Shown: positions 6,818 to 15,415 of the stretch, piece by piece
Numbering within the stretch: the first letter of the stretch is position 1
How the letters are laid out: every line of letters starts with the position of its first letter
NCBI GenBank assembly: GCA_002390305.1
Contig: DGPE01000049.1
Coordinates: 1 to 23,476 of the forward strand
Reading direction: 5' to 3'
Length of the DNA stretch: 23,476 nt
Origin: Micrococcales bacterium UBA4448
GTDB lineage: Bacteria > Actinomycetota > Actinomycetes > Actinomycetales > Microbacteriaceae
Position numbers and translations under genes: made by a program
The notes under the pieces: model-generated
The model's database searches: none
The model's input: the letters and a program-made list of their open reading frames with translations, nothing else
Told to the model about the DNA's origin: nothing

Positions 6818-8907
6818 TCAGCGAACTCTTTTCGAGGCCACCAGAACTTCTTGCCGGTCATAAAGGCAAGTGATGGCACAATCACAGTTCTGACCAACAG
6901 CGTGTCAAGCAGCACACCGAGACAAACGATTGTTCCAACTTGAGCCAGTGCAATCAGTGGGAGCACTCCCAGCACAGCAAAAACTGCAGCCAGCAAAATA
7001 CCAGCGGAGGTTATTACGCCTCCGGTTGCACCGAGCGCCCTGCGCATTCCTTCACGCGTCCCATGCTTCCTGGCCTCTTCTTGAGCCCGAGTGACCAAGA
7101 AAATGCTGTAGTCGACGCCGAGTGCCACTAGGAACAAGAATGCCAAAATGAACACCGAAATATCCAAGGCCGGGAAGCCGAAGACGTTCTGAAAAATGAA
7201 CCAGCTCGCACCGAGTGCAGAGAAGAACGAACCTACGACCGCCAGCAGCAGCAAAATCGGGGTGAGTAGCGACCGAAGCAACAGAATCAGGATCAGGAAT
7301 ACCGAAATCAGAATTAACGGAACCAGCAGCGCTTGGTCTCTAGCGGTGGCATCTTGGACATCTAGGTTTGTGGCATCTTGACCACCGACCAGCGCAATCG
7401 TTCCCTCCGGAAGCTGATCAAGAGCCAGCCTCAGTGATCGGACAATCTCAATAGCCTCTTCAGATTCAGGGTTTGCACCAAGAATCACATCTACCTGAGT
7501 TATCTCGCCGTTAGTGGCACCGGTTCGAACTTCATCAACACCCTGGATAGATTCGGCTATGGACACAGCGCCATCGACCTGGTTAGTTGAGATGATCATT
7601 TGAGTTGGGGTTGCACTCCCGGCGGAGAAGCTCCTTGCAAGTGCTTCTTGCCCAATTACAGCCTCTGGTTTCTCAATAAAGATTTCAGTGGCGCTCAACC
7701 CAGTCTTCAAGCCAATGCCACCGGTCGCCAGCACACCTAGAACCGCAACTCCCGCTGCCGCGACAATGGCTGGTCGTTTTGAAACAAGTTTGCCCAATTT
7801 AGCCCAAAGCGATTTCTCGTTGCGGTTGAATCCTCCGAGCTTTGGAACCAGCGGCCAGAAGATTCCCCTAGGGAAAATAACCAGGGCCGCTGGCAAGATA
7901 AACAGCCCGGCAATCATCGCCACCACTATGCCCACAGCCGAAACTAGCCCGAGGACCTGCCGCCCCTCGATTTCTGCCAGCAGCAGCAGTACAAGTGCGA
8001 CAGCGACAGTTGAGCCAGAGGCCAGAATTGCTGGACCCGCTCCTCTGAGCGCGACCCGCATCGCCTCTCGCCTATCGGCTAAACCCAGAAGTTCTTCGCG
8101 GTACCGGGCAATTAGCAACAGCGCATAGTTAGTGCCGGCTCCAAAGACCAGCACCGACAAGATGCCAGTAACGGATGCGTCCGGAGTAAAGCCCAGTGCC
8201 TCGGCCACTCTCCCGGCCAAGATGCCTGCCATGCCATCTGCCACACCAACAACAATCAGTGGAATTAGCCAGAGAACAGGTGAGCGGTAGGTAATGAGAA
8301 GCAGCAATGCAACAACCGAAGCGGTTACCGCCAACAGACTGAAGTTTGCCCCGTCAAAAATCGATCCAACATCCTTTATGAAAGCTTCGGGTCCGGTGAC
8401 AAAAACCTGCATGTTTTGAGGCATTCCGATTGGTGCCACCTCTCGCATGGAATCAACGCGCAGGGTTGTCTCTTCAAAATTATCCGTAATTGCCAGTGGC
8501 ACAGAGACCAAGGCAGTTGTGCCGTCCTCAGAGATAACCGCCGGTGGCACAAATTTTGAGCCTTGAACTTCTAGGTTTGTAAATTCCACAAATTTTTCAG
8601 CAACTCCGCCGGCTGGCATCATGGTTGCTTGGTCAAATTCACCCTGAAGCCAGCTCAGTTGCTCCTCTGTGAACTTTGATTCCGAGGTGTAGACAATGAA
8701 GGCTGCTGAAGCGTCTGAGCTTGGGAGTTGGTCTTGCAGCTTGGTAACTGCAACTGACTCTGCCGACTCCGGCAGGCCGGTTCCAGGCGTTGTCTCCTGA
8801 GCGGGAGTGTTGAACACCGTAAAAGCCAGGGCGGCAAAAATTAGACCAATCAGCATTGTGACAGGGGCAGTTTTCTTGCCGGTTATAAAGTTCAGCAATC
8901 CATTCAT
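6814..8907 (-). CDS. MMPL-family (RND superfamily) membrane transporter
   Basis: This 697-residue protein has the MMPL/YdfJ layout. TM1 is at about 15-33 and is followed by a periplasmic-type domain to about 185. A block of five TMs (about 185-350), TM7 at about 380-400, a second outside domain and a final five-TM block (about 520-685) complete it. Such proteins export lipids, drugs or other hydrophobic compounds using the proton gradient; the substrate is unknown. The proton-relay Asp-Tyr pair is present in the second half (D599-Y600, GVDYSIFL). The equivalent site in the first half reads Asn-Tyr (N260-Y261). The ATG at 8907 has a purine-rich Shine-Dalgarno (AGGAAAGAAG) about 4 bases upstream. 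It is convergent with the glucosidase pair, and the four-base CTAG contains both stops. No link to sugar use is evident. Confidence 0.9.
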   Translation of the reverse strand: MNGLLNFITGKKTAPVTMLIGLIFAALAFTVFNTPAQETTPGTGLPESAESVAVTKLQDQLPSSDASAAFIVYTSESKFTEEQLSWLQGEFDQATMMPAGGVAEKFVEFTNLEVQGSKFVPPAVISEDGTTALVSVPLAITDNFEETTLRVDSMREVAPIGMPQNMQVFVTGPEAFIKDVGSIFDGANFSLLAVTASVVALLLLITYRSPVLWLIPLIVVGVADGMAGILAGRVAEALGFTPDASVTGILSVLVFGAGTNYALLLIARYREELLGLADRREAMRVALRGAGPAILASGSTVAVALVLLLLAEIEGRQVLGLVSAVGIVVAMIAGLFILPAALVIFPRGIFWPLVPKLGGFNRNEKSLWAKLGKLVSKRPAIVAAAGVAVLGVLATGGIGLKTGLSATEIFIEKPEAVIGQEALARSFSAGSATPTQMIISTNQVDGAVSIAESIQGVDEVRTGATNGEITQVDVILGANPESEEAIEIVRSLRLALDQLPEGTIALVGGQDATNLDVQDATARDQALLVPLILISVFLILILLLRSLLTPILLLLAVVGSFFSALGASWFIFQNVFGFPALDISVFILAFLFLVALGVDYSIFLVTRAQEEARKHGTREGMRRALGATGGVITSAGILLAAVFAVLGVLPLIALAQVGTIVCLGVLLDTLLVRTVIVPSLAFMTGKKFWWPRKEFAD

Positions 8908-8965
8908 CTGACTTCTTTCCTAACTAGATTCCCCAAAGACGCGAGAAAAGACTACGCCTGAAACC

Positions 8966-8986
8966 AAAAAACCCCGAATAACGGGG
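8966..8986 (-). terminator. Rho-independent terminator after tRNA-Tyr
   Basis: On the minus strand CCCCG-TTATT-CGGGG forms a 5-bp GC-only stem with a 5-base loop, followed by six T residues (8971-8966). It begins 3 bp after the CCA end of tRNA-Tyr. It separates the tRNA from the MMPL gene downstream on the same strand. Confidence 0.85.
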
Positions 8987-8989
8987 CCT

Positions 8990-9074
8990 TGGTGGCAAGT
9001 GAGGGATTCGAACCCACGAAGTCGATGACGGCTGATTTACAGTCAGATCCCTTTGGCCACTTGGGTAACTTGCC
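8990..9074 (-). tRNA. tRNA-Tyr (anticodon GTA)
   Basis: The minus strand from 9074 folds as an 85-base tRNA with the 3' CCA encoded. The acceptor strands are GGCAAGT/ACTTGCC. The anticodon arm is CTGAC-TGTAAAT-CAG-type with anticodon GTA. A long variable arm typical of bacterial tRNA-Tyr follows, then a T arm with GTTCGAATC. A terminator follows directly. A -10-like TATTCT at 9102-9097 or TACTGT at 9153-9148 could start its transcript. Confidence 0.96.
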
Positions 9075-9135
9075 ATTGCGTTGGACGCAGCTTGAAAGAA
9101 TAGCCGATATTTGATTCTCAAGTAGCGGTTATTGG

Positions 9136-9151
9136 CTGTAAGCCTTTACAG
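9136..9151. promoter_or_regulatory. LacI-type operator O3, overlapping the regulator's promoter
   Basis: CTGTAAGCCTTTACAG is an inverted repeat with 6-bp arms (CTGTAA/TTTACAG core), sharing TGTAA/TTACA with operator O2. Its centre reads CC rather than CG. It overlaps the -10 element TACAGT of the LacI-family gene and ends 8 bp before the ATG, so bound repressor would block its own promoter. This is consistent with negative autoregulation. Confidence 0.6.
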
Positions 9152-9153
9152 TA
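9147..9153. promoter_or_regulatory. Palindromic -10 heptamer between tRNA-Tyr and the LacI-family gene
   Basis: TACAGTA reads as TACAGT on the plus strand, ending 7 bases before the ATG at 9160. It reads as TACTGT on the minus strand toward tRNA-Tyr. The plus-strand reading predicts a nearly leaderless mRNA for the regulator. The minus-strand reading would give a tRNA precursor leader of about 67 bases. No clear -35 elements are seen. Confidence 0.4.
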
Positions 9154-9159
9154 TTTCCA

Positions 9160-10188
9160 ATGGTAGGGATTATTGAGGTAGCGCAGCATGCAGGGGTTTC
9201 AACCGCGACTGTGTCTCGAGCGCTCAATGGCAAGGCAAATGTTTCCGCAAGAGCTAGGGAGCGTGTTCTAAAATCCGCTCAAGAACTTGGCTATGTTGCA
9301 TCCTCCTCTGCCTACACATTGGCTACGGGTAAAGCGAAAAATATCGGGGTTGTGGTGCCCTTCATCGACCGCTGGTTTTTCTCCACAATTCTTGAAGGTG
9401 CCGTCAATGCAATCGTCAACAGAGGTTATGACGTAACCCTCTACAGCCTGTCCGGTGGAAACGAGAACAGGAACCGAATTTTTGATGAGCTAGTGCTTAG
9501 AAAGAGGGTTGACGGAGTGCTGACGATTGCTCTCCGGCTCTCCGAATCAGAGCTCAAAAAACTAGCCGAGCTTGAAAAACCGATCATTGGCATTGGTGGC
9601 CCAATTCCAGGTGCCCGCTCAATCTCGATAGACGATGAGGGTGCAGGAAGGTTAGCGACCGCTCACCTCATTTCTCTTGGGCACACCAAGATTGGAATGA
9701 TCTCGGGAAGCCCTGTGACCCAGATGGAGTTTCACCAGCCCTACCTTCGAATGACTGGTTACCATGAAGCACTTTTGGATGCGAACCTAGATTTCCACCC
9801 GCAGTGGATGGCCGAGGCAACGTTCACAATAGACGGCGGCTACCACGCGGCAAAGCAGATGCTTGGAAAGCCACAAAACGCCCCCACCGCAATCTTCTGC
9901 GCGGGAGACGAGATTGCCTTTGGTGCGATTCAGGCGGCCCGAGACTTAGGGTTGCGAGTTCCTCAGGACATCAGCGTCGTTGGAATCGACGGTCACCCCT
10001 TGGCCGAGTTCTATGGCCTTTCGACCGTTGACCAAAAGGTAATGAACCAGGGCTCCAAAGCCGCCGATACCTTGATTGACAACTTGGAGTCTGGCGACAA
10101 AAAAGACTTGAAAAACTTTGAACAACTCACGATTTGGCCAATTGACTTAGTGGTCAGATCTTCCACCGCCCGCCGAACCGATAGTTAG
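9160..10188 (+). CDS. LacI-family transcriptional regulator, probably of alpha-glucan genes
   Basis: This 342-residue repressor has the normal family length. The N-terminal helix-turn-helix (residues 4-24) contains VSTATVSRALNG, followed by the hinge helix (about 48-58) and the periplasmic-binding-protein-like effector domain (about 61-335). The conserved IDDEGAG and V-V-G-I-D-G segments are visible. The ATG at 9160 has no Shine-Dalgarno. The -10-like TACAGT lies 7 bases upstream, which suggests a leaderless or one-base-leader mRNA. Matching operators at 9136-9151 and in the lipoprotein/glucosidase control region imply that it controls those genes and itself. The effector is presumably a malto-oligosaccharide or a related sugar, inferred only from context. 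yajQ follows after 9 bp and may be co-transcribed. Confidence 0.9.
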   Translation: MVGIIEVAQHAGVSTATVSRALNGKANVSARARERVLKSAQELGYVASSSAYTLATGKAKNIGVVVPFIDRWFFSTILEGAVNAIVNRGYDVTLYSLSGGNENRNRIFDELVLRKRVDGVLTIALRLSESELKKLAELEKPIIGIGGPIPGARSISIDDEGAGRLATAHLISLGHTKIGMISGSPVTQMEFHQPYLRMTGYHEALLDANLDFHPQWMAEATFTIDGGYHAAKQMLGKPQNAPTAIFCAGDEIAFGAIQAARDLGLRVPQDISVVGIDGHPLAEFYGLSTVDQKVMNQGSKAADTLIDNLESGDKKDLKNFEQLTIWPIDLVVRSSTARRTDS

Positions 10189-10197
10189 AGTAGACAA

Positions 10198-10689
10198 ATG
10201 GCAGATTCCTCATCATTCGACGTTGTAAGCAAAGTGGACCATCAGGAAGCCGATAACGCCCTGAATCAAGCAGCCAAGGAAGTCGAGCAACGCTACGACT
10301 TCAAAAACACTGATGCCAGCATCGCCTGGAGCGGTGAAATGATTCTCGTCAAAGCCAACTCTGAAGAACGTGCCAAGGCAGTTTTGGATGTGCTCCAAAC
10401 AAAGCTAATCAAACGCGGTATCTCGATGAAGTCGCTTGACTCTGGAGAGCCGTTTCCCTCTGGCAAGGAATACCGTATCGAGAGCACCCTAAAGGCCGGC
10501 ATCGATCAGGAAAACGCAAAGAAGATAACTAAAATGATTCGCGACGAGGGGCCCAAAAATGCCAAGGCTCAGATTCAAGGCGACGAGCTAAGAGTCAGCT
10601 CCAAAAGCCGCGATGACCTGCAGGAAATCATCGCGCTGCTGAGAGGCGCTGACCTAGACCTAGATTTGCAGTTCGTAAACTACCGCTAG
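10198..10689 (+). CDS. YajQ-family nucleotide-binding protein
   Basis: This 163-residue protein is a full-length member of the YajQ/UPF0234 family. It begins MADSSSFDVVSKVD and contains the signature QRYDFKNTDASI near residues 32-43. It ends with the usual DLQFVNYR. The fold is two ferredoxin-like domains. Family members bind nucleic acids, nucleotides or cyclic di-GMP in some bacteria; the role here is unknown. It is 9 bp downstream of the LacI-family gene and convergent with manA, sharing a four-base CTAG that contains both stops. Co-transcription with the sugar regulator may be only a packing effect. Confidence 0.95.
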   Translation: MADSSSFDVVSKVDHQEADNALNQAAKEVEQRYDFKNTDASIAWSGEMILVKANSEERAKAVLDVLQTKLIKRGISMKSLDSGEPFPSGKEYRIESTLKAGIDQENAKKITKMIRDEGPKNAKAQIQGDELRVSSKSRDDLQEIIALLRGADLDLDLQFVNYR

Positions 10690-11765
10690 CCCATCGCGAG
10701 GTAGCCGGTTCCAGAACCGGTAACCGAGAAGTATTTAGCCGCCCTCATAAACGCAGCCTCACCGGGCGAGAGCGTCACCAGTTCATCCAGTGAGTTAGAT
10801 ATTGTCAGCTCCCCGGCGACACAGGTAATGATTGCACTTCCAGTCAATTCGATATCCACCAACATCTGCTGCCCACTCGGGCTCACCTGATAGAAGCTGA
10901 AGTCCTGGCAGGTAACGGGATACTCAACCAACCCCCGACTAAGCGTTTTGGTGCTCACCAAAGGATCAGGCAGGGAAGAGAAATCCAGAACCTCCATCAA
11001 CTCAGCGATATCAATTGGCTTTTTAGTAAGCCCGCCGCGCAAAACGTTGTCACTTGCCGCCATTACCTCAACGCCAAGCCCAGAGATGTAGCTGTGGATG
11101 TTGCCGGCCGGCAAGAACAATGCCTGACCCGGTTTTAGGGTCACATAGTTCATCAACACCGAAACGAGAATTCCAACATCAAATCCGAAGTGCTCCGCCA
11201 TATTTTCTACCAGCGCGGCCCGTTCTGGTCCAAGTTGATTGCGCTTTGAAACCAGAGCACTAACTGCTGAATCTTCAGCCTGAAAAGCCCAAGCTGTGGC
11301 GGCTCGCAGCCCGCCGGCTTCAAAACTTTCCAACCAAGGGGCAAAAATTGAGTTCGCTTCGGCAAGTGCGGCGAGGTCAGCAATCACCGCTTGCTGGTCT
11401 CGAAAACCGCAGAGAGCCTCAAAGCTAGAAATCGCAACAATCAACTCGGGTTTGTGATTGGCATCTTGATACCCCGGGTGTCCGGCCGCAAACATGGCCT
11501 CGGCTCTTGATCTTGAGGGGTGAGCTTGAATCGAGAGTGGCTTTGCTGCTGCCAAAAACTTAACCAAGAAAGGCAGCTCCCCGATTCTTTCTAGGAGGCT
11601 CCCGCCCAGTGGATCCAAAACCTCTGCAGGGTCTAGGTGGTGGGTGCCGAGCCAAACCTCAGCCTGCGGCTGACCATTGGAATCGGTCCTCATTAGGGCT
11701 GGGATCAAGTCCTTGGAACCCCAGTCGTAGAGCTTGGGTTCATTGCCGATCTTGAATAGAGTCAC
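10686..11765 (-). CDS. manA: Mannose-6-phosphate isomerase, class I
   Basis: This 359-residue zinc enzyme interconverts mannose 6-phosphate and fructose 6-phosphate in the cytoplasm, feeding mannose into glycolysis or supplying GDP-mannose synthesis. Zinc ligands of the cupin site are visible: Q80 and H82 in IQAHPS, E107 in NHKPEL and H224 in GNIHSY. The family motif SDNVLRGGLT follows at about 238. The start is GTG at 11765; ATG alternatives would remove conserved N-terminal sequence. It is the last gene of the compact menG unit, 9 bp after the MFS gene. Confidence 0.93.
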   Translation of the reverse strand: MTLFKIGNEPKLYDWGSKDLIPALMRTDSNGQPQAEVWLGTHHLDPAEVLDPLGGSLLERIGELPFLVKFLAAAKPLSIQAHPSRSRAEAMFAAGHPGYQDANHKPELIVAISSFEALCGFRDQQAVIADLAALAEANSIFAPWLESFEAGGLRAATAWAFQAEDSAVSALVSKRNQLGPERAALVENMAEHFGFDVGILVSVLMNYVTLKPGQALFLPAGNIHSYISGLGVEVMAASDNVLRGGLTKKPIDIAELMEVLDFSSLPDPLVSTKTLSRGLVEYPVTCQDFSFYQVSPSGQQMLVDIELTGSAIITCVAGELTISNSLDELVTLSPGEAAFMRAAKYFSVTGSGTGYLAMG

Positions 11766-11774
11766 TAGCCCACT

Positions 11775-13046
11775 CTACCTATCGCCCTCTTCGGTGATGA
11801 TGATTGCTATTGGTCCGGTTGCAGGAGCTGCAGCATCCAGCTCGCTGCGTCTGGCGCGCTTGACAAAGCTAGCTGCAATCAGCCCCGCACCAATTGCCAA
11901 TGTGATTGGGAAAAAGAAAGCCAGCGAAAGGCCAACACCCTCGGATAGAGCGCCCATCATGGTCTTGGCGGCAATCGAAACCACAGCGTTGAATAAGCTC
12001 AGCCTGCTAATCGCCCAAGCGGTTGAAACTCCAGGAATGTGACCGGCAGCAGAGTAAAAAGCTGGAGAGACCGGAGCCAAGCCAAGGCCAGCCAAACCCC
12101 AAAATATCGCCGTCACCAGTAACCCGAGCTGGCTGCTAACTGAAGCCACCGGAACCGACAACATTGCCGCTATTGCCAAGGCACCGGCGGCCAAGAATGC
12201 GCCCCTGGAGGCCAATGTGTGAGGGTGGAACTTTTCGGCGAGTTTAGTCATCGATAGCCTGCCGATAATCATGCCGACCATGAAGGCCGCAAATGGTATT
12301 GACCGCAGTGCTACCTCGACGTTCAGCACATCTTTAGCGAATACAGTTGCCCAGTCGATAACAGCTACTTCGGGATAGACACCACAAAACAGCCCTACGC
12401 CCAGGAGCCAAAGCTCGGCGGGCATCTGATAGAACTTGCGCTTCACAGCGGTGGCTTTTTCCTCCAAGTGGCCATCCTCGGTGGATGAGAGTAGCCATCG
12501 CAGGTTGAACTCAAAGACAATCAATGTCGCGATGGAAACAATCAGCAGGAAAACTTCCAGACTTAGAAAGACAGTTGAGAGGCCTCCCGTGATGGCTGCT
12601 CCAACCGCTCCAACGCTCCAGCCGGCATGCATGCGCCCCATGATATTAATGCTGATCTGTTTTTGTAGCATCACTGCGTGCGAATTAACGGCAACACCCA
12701 GCAGCGACATGAAAAAGCCAAAGCTTGCATTCAGAAAGAACCAAACCAGCGGCTCATTTGAGGTTGCGAGCGTGACCAGAAAAATCATGCCACCGTAGTT
12801 GGCAAAACGAATTACCGCCCTCGAACCAAAACGCATGATCAGTCTTGAAGCAAACAGCAGCGGGGTAATAGAGCCAACGACGCCAAAGCCGATAATCGTC
12901 CCCCACACCGCAAATGAGACATCTAGTCGATCAATGTATTCCGGAACCCATGCGACCGATGCCAGCGCGGCATGCCCCATAACGATGAAGGTTGCCAAGG
13001 TTGCTATCTGGGCTTTTCGTAGCCTGGCACCTGGCAAACGGTTCAA
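11775..13046 (-). CDS. MFS transporter (YbjJ-like)
   Basis: This 423-residue protein has about 12 hydrophobic segments and a central hydrophilic loop near residues 190-210, as in the major facilitator superfamily. The pattern resembles the fucose-permease/YbjJ branch (for example MLQKQ near 125 and GRMHAGWSVGA near 136). The substrate is unknown; the adjacent manA makes a sugar possible but not shown. The start is TTG at 13046 with AAGGA 7 bases upstream, overlapping the end of the fprA gene. Only 3 bp separate the two genes, so translation is probably coupled. Confidence 0.88.
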   Translation of the reverse strand: MNRLPGARLRKAQIATLATFIVMGHAALASVAWVPEYIDRLDVSFAVWGTIIGFGVVGSITPLLFASRLIMRFGSRAVIRFANYGGMIFLVTLATSNEPLVWFFLNASFGFFMSLLGVAVNSHAVMLQKQISINIMGRMHAGWSVGAVGAAITGGLSTVFLSLEVFLLIVSIATLIVFEFNLRWLLSSTEDGHLEEKATAVKRKFYQMPAELWLLGVGLFCGVYPEVAVIDWATVFAKDVLNVEVALRSIPFAAFMVGMIIGRLSMTKLAEKFHPHTLASRGAFLAAGALAIAAMLSVPVASVSSQLGLLVTAIFWGLAGLGLAPVSPAFYSAAGHIPGVSTAWAISRLSLFNAVVSIAAKTMMGALSEGVGLSLAFFFPITLAIGAGLIAASFVKRARRSELDAAAPATGPIAIIITEEGDR

Positions 13047-13049
13047 TTT

Positions 13050-14399
13050 CTATTCCTTGGTGATTTTGAGAATTTCTTCTCGGTCGAAGAGCTTTATTCT
13101 CTCGCGCCCAGCGGCTTCACCCAAAGCTTTTTCTTTAGAGTCAATTTTTAGCCATTTCGCCCAGTCGACATATTCAACATTTCTGGCTTGCAAAGTCTCG
13201 AGAATCTGGTCTTCTCCAGCGCGCTCGGGTTGCCACCAAGAGGCCCGGTCTTGAATCACGTGACCGATGGTTTCGATGGCATCTGCCTTGGTGTGTCCAA
13301 TCAGTCCAACTGGACCTCGCTTGATCCAACCGGTGCAGTAGACACCTGCGATTACCTCACCGTTTTCGTTGATAACCCTGCCCTCGTCATTTGAAATCAC
13401 ACCGTATTTTGAGTCAAATGGAATCTTGTCTACCGCGGAGCCGAAATAACCTACTGCGCGGTAAATTGCCTGAATCCCAAACTCAGTGGTTTCCCCGGTG
13501 GGACTGACATTGCCGGTTCCATCTAGCTTGGTTTTTTCAACTCTTAGGCCTGCAACCTTGCCGTCCTTGCCCAGGATTTCAACCGGAGATGAAAAGAAGT
13601 GCAGGTGTAGCCTGCGCTCCGCCGGCTGCTGAGGATTATCGCGAAGCTGCTCGAGGGTTTTCACCATGACCTTGATCTGGTTGCTGCCAGCGATTGCAGC
13701 TTCCGAACCCGCGTCGTACTGAAACTCCTCTTCGATGACAATGGACTGCACTCCTTTGATGTGCAGTGCCTCTCTGAGCTCAAGCGGTGAGAACTTGACT
13801 TGCGCAGGACCCCGCCTTCCAAACACGTGAACGTCAGTGACGGGCGAGGCCTTGAGGCCTTGATACACGTGGTCTGGGATGTCGGTGCCAAGAAGGTCAT
13901 CTGGCCCCTTGACAAGCATTCTGGCCACGTCTAGGGCGACATTGCCATTGCCGATAACAGCAACTTCCTTGGCATCAAGCGGCCATGTGAAAGGGAAGTC
14001 TGGGTGAGAGTCGTACCAGTTCACAAAATCAGCGGCGCCGTAAGAGCCCTCCAGTTCGACACCTGGAATATTCAAAGGAGCATCCTTGATCGCACCGGTG
14101 GCAAAAATAACCGCGTTGTAGTGCTTTTTTAAGTCTTCAAGATCCAGATCCTGGCCGTATTTCACGTTTCCAAAAAACCTGATGTCTCCCCGGTCCAAAA
14201 CCTCATAAAGCGCTCTGATAATGCCCTTAATGCGCGGGTGATCGGGCGCAACTCCGTAGCGGACTAGACCATATGGAGCGGGCAGTAAATCAAAAAGGTC
14301 TATTGAAACATCGAAGTCTCGCTCTGCTTTTAGGATTAGGTCAGCCGCGTAGATACCTGCTGGACCAGCGCCAATTATGGCCAAACGAAACTTTGACAT
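13050..14399 (-). CDS. fprA: FprA-type ferredoxin--NADP+ reductase (adrenodoxin reductase-like)
   Basis: This 449-residue cytoplasmic flavoprotein moves electrons between NADPH and ferredoxin. It matches the adrenodoxin-reductase/FprA family throughout: FAD motif GAGPAG (10-15), the LAPYGLVR-like LPAPYGLVRYGVAPDHP segment (about 39-55), NADP motif GNGNVA (150-155), FGRRGPAQVKF, and the C-terminal GWIKRGPVGLIGHTKADA. I prefer the ATG at 14399 because the family normally starts just before the FAD motif. A TTG at 14408 would add three residues, with AAAAGG too close to it. It sits between the polyprenyl synthase gene and the MFS gene in the menG unit. Its redox partner is not in the window. Confidence 0.92.
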   Translation of the reverse strand: MSKFRLAIIGAGPAGIYAADLILKAERDFDVSIDLFDLLPAPYGLVRYGVAPDHPRIKGIIRALYEVLDRGDIRFFGNVKYGQDLDLEDLKKHYNAVIFATGAIKDAPLNIPGVELEGSYGAADFVNWYDSHPDFPFTWPLDAKEVAVIGNGNVALDVARMLVKGPDDLLGTDIPDHVYQGLKASPVTDVHVFGRRGPAQVKFSPLELREALHIKGVQSIVIEEEFQYDAGSEAAIAGSNQIKVMVKTLEQLRDNPQQPAERRLHLHFFSSPVEILGKDGKVAGLRVEKTKLDGTGNVSPTGETTEFGIQAIYRAVGYFGSAVDKIPFDSKYGVISNDEGRVINENGEVIAGVYCTGWIKRGPVGLIGHTKADAIETIGHVIQDRASWWQPERAGEDQILETLQARNVEYVDWAKWLKIDSKEKALGEAAGRERIKLFDREEILKITKE

Positions 14400-14416
14400 T
14401 TTTTCCAAAACCTTTT

Positions 14417-15415
14417 CTAGCCCTTGCGGTCTACTACCGCAGAAGCAAAAGCCTCCAGTGCAGTTCGAACTTTACCTGCTGGCAGTGGCACTATTGCTGC
14501 AATCGCCTTTTCTGCCCACTTCTTAGTCTCGAGCCTAGCCTCCTCCATCACCGGATGGGCTCTTAGCCTGTCAAGGACCCCGGGCAGTGATTGCTCAGTC
14601 AACCCATCGCTGATTTCTGCCAGCAACTGGAGTGAAGCCTGGTCACTATGCCCTTCAAGAAGCAGAACCGGGAGCGTTGGAACGCCGGCAAGCAGATCCG
14701 TACCGGAAACCTTGCCGCTTTGAGATTTCGTGGATTCGATGTCGATGATGTCATCGATCAGCTGGAAGGCAACCCCGACGCAGTGACCAAATTCCTCGAG
14801 TGGCTTTTGGTAGGAGTCATCAGCGCCAGAGAGCATCGCACCCAATTGTGCCGCCAGCGCGATCAGCGAGCCTGTTTTATCTAACAGCACCTGAATGTAG
14901 TGATCGATTGGATTCTCATCCTCGCCCGGACCTAAGGTCTCATGCAGCTGTCCTAGGACTAGTTGTTCAAATACTTGAGCTTGAAGCTCCAAAGCCTCTT
15001 GCCCCAATCCAGAAACCAGATTTGAGGCCCTTGCAAATAGCAGATCCCCGGTGAGAATAGCCAGGTTATTGCTCCAAACCAGGTGAGCAGTTTCAACGCC
15101 CCTTCGGGTAGAGGCTTGGTCCATCACGTCATCGTGGTACAAAGTGGCAAGGTGAGTTATCTCCATGACTACCGCAGCGTCTAAAACATCCTCGGTGCCA
15201 GCAGTTCCAAGGTGTGATGTAAGTAGCGTCAACACTGGACGCATTCTCTTTCCACCGGCTCTTGCAAGATGCGAGGACATTGAGTCAACAATCTTTTCGG
15301 CGTGTGAAGTTGCCTCACTAATTCTCGCCTCAACCTTTGTCATGTCTGACTCCAGCGACGCCAATAGGGCTTTATCTGAGACCGACCTGAGTTGGCTCGG
15401 CAGTGCTATTTTCAT
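14417..15415 (-). CDS. Long-chain polyprenyl diphosphate synthase (menaquinone side chain)
   Basis: This 332-residue trans-prenyltransferase extends farnesyl- or geranylgeranyl-PP with isopentenyl-PP. It has GGKRMRP (54-60), the first Asp-rich motif DDVMD (95-99) and the second DDIID (221-225). The small residues just before the first motif (A, T at -5, -4) fit a long-chain product. Lying directly after menG, it is likely to make the menaquinone tail, like HepT/GerCC. The open frame extends upstream to 15529, but those codons lie within menG. The ATG at 15415 forms an ATGA overlap with the menG stop, and family sequence begins there, so I use it. Chain length is not predictable by eye. Confidence 0.92.
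   Translation of the reverse strand: MKIALPSQLRSVSDKALLASLESDMTKVEARISEATSHAEKIVDSMSSHLARAGGKRMRPVLTLLTSHLGTAGTEDVLDAAVVMEITHLATLYHDDVMDQASTRRGVETAHLVWSNNLAILTGDLLFARASNLVSGLGQEALELQAQVFEQLVLGQLHETLGPGEDENPIDHYIQVLLDKTGSLIALAAQLGAMLSGADDSYQKPLEEFGHCVGVAFQLIDDIIDIESTKSQSGKVSGTDLLAGVPTLPVLLLEGHSDQASLQLLAEISDGLTEQSLPGVLDRLRAHPVMEEARLETKKWAEKAIAAIVPLPAGKVRTALEAFASAVVDRKG

Noticed and set aside
12799..13254. 151-codon plus-strand open frame
   Set aside because: Antisense to the MFS and fprA genes; low-complexity Ser/Arg-rich translation typical of shadow frames.
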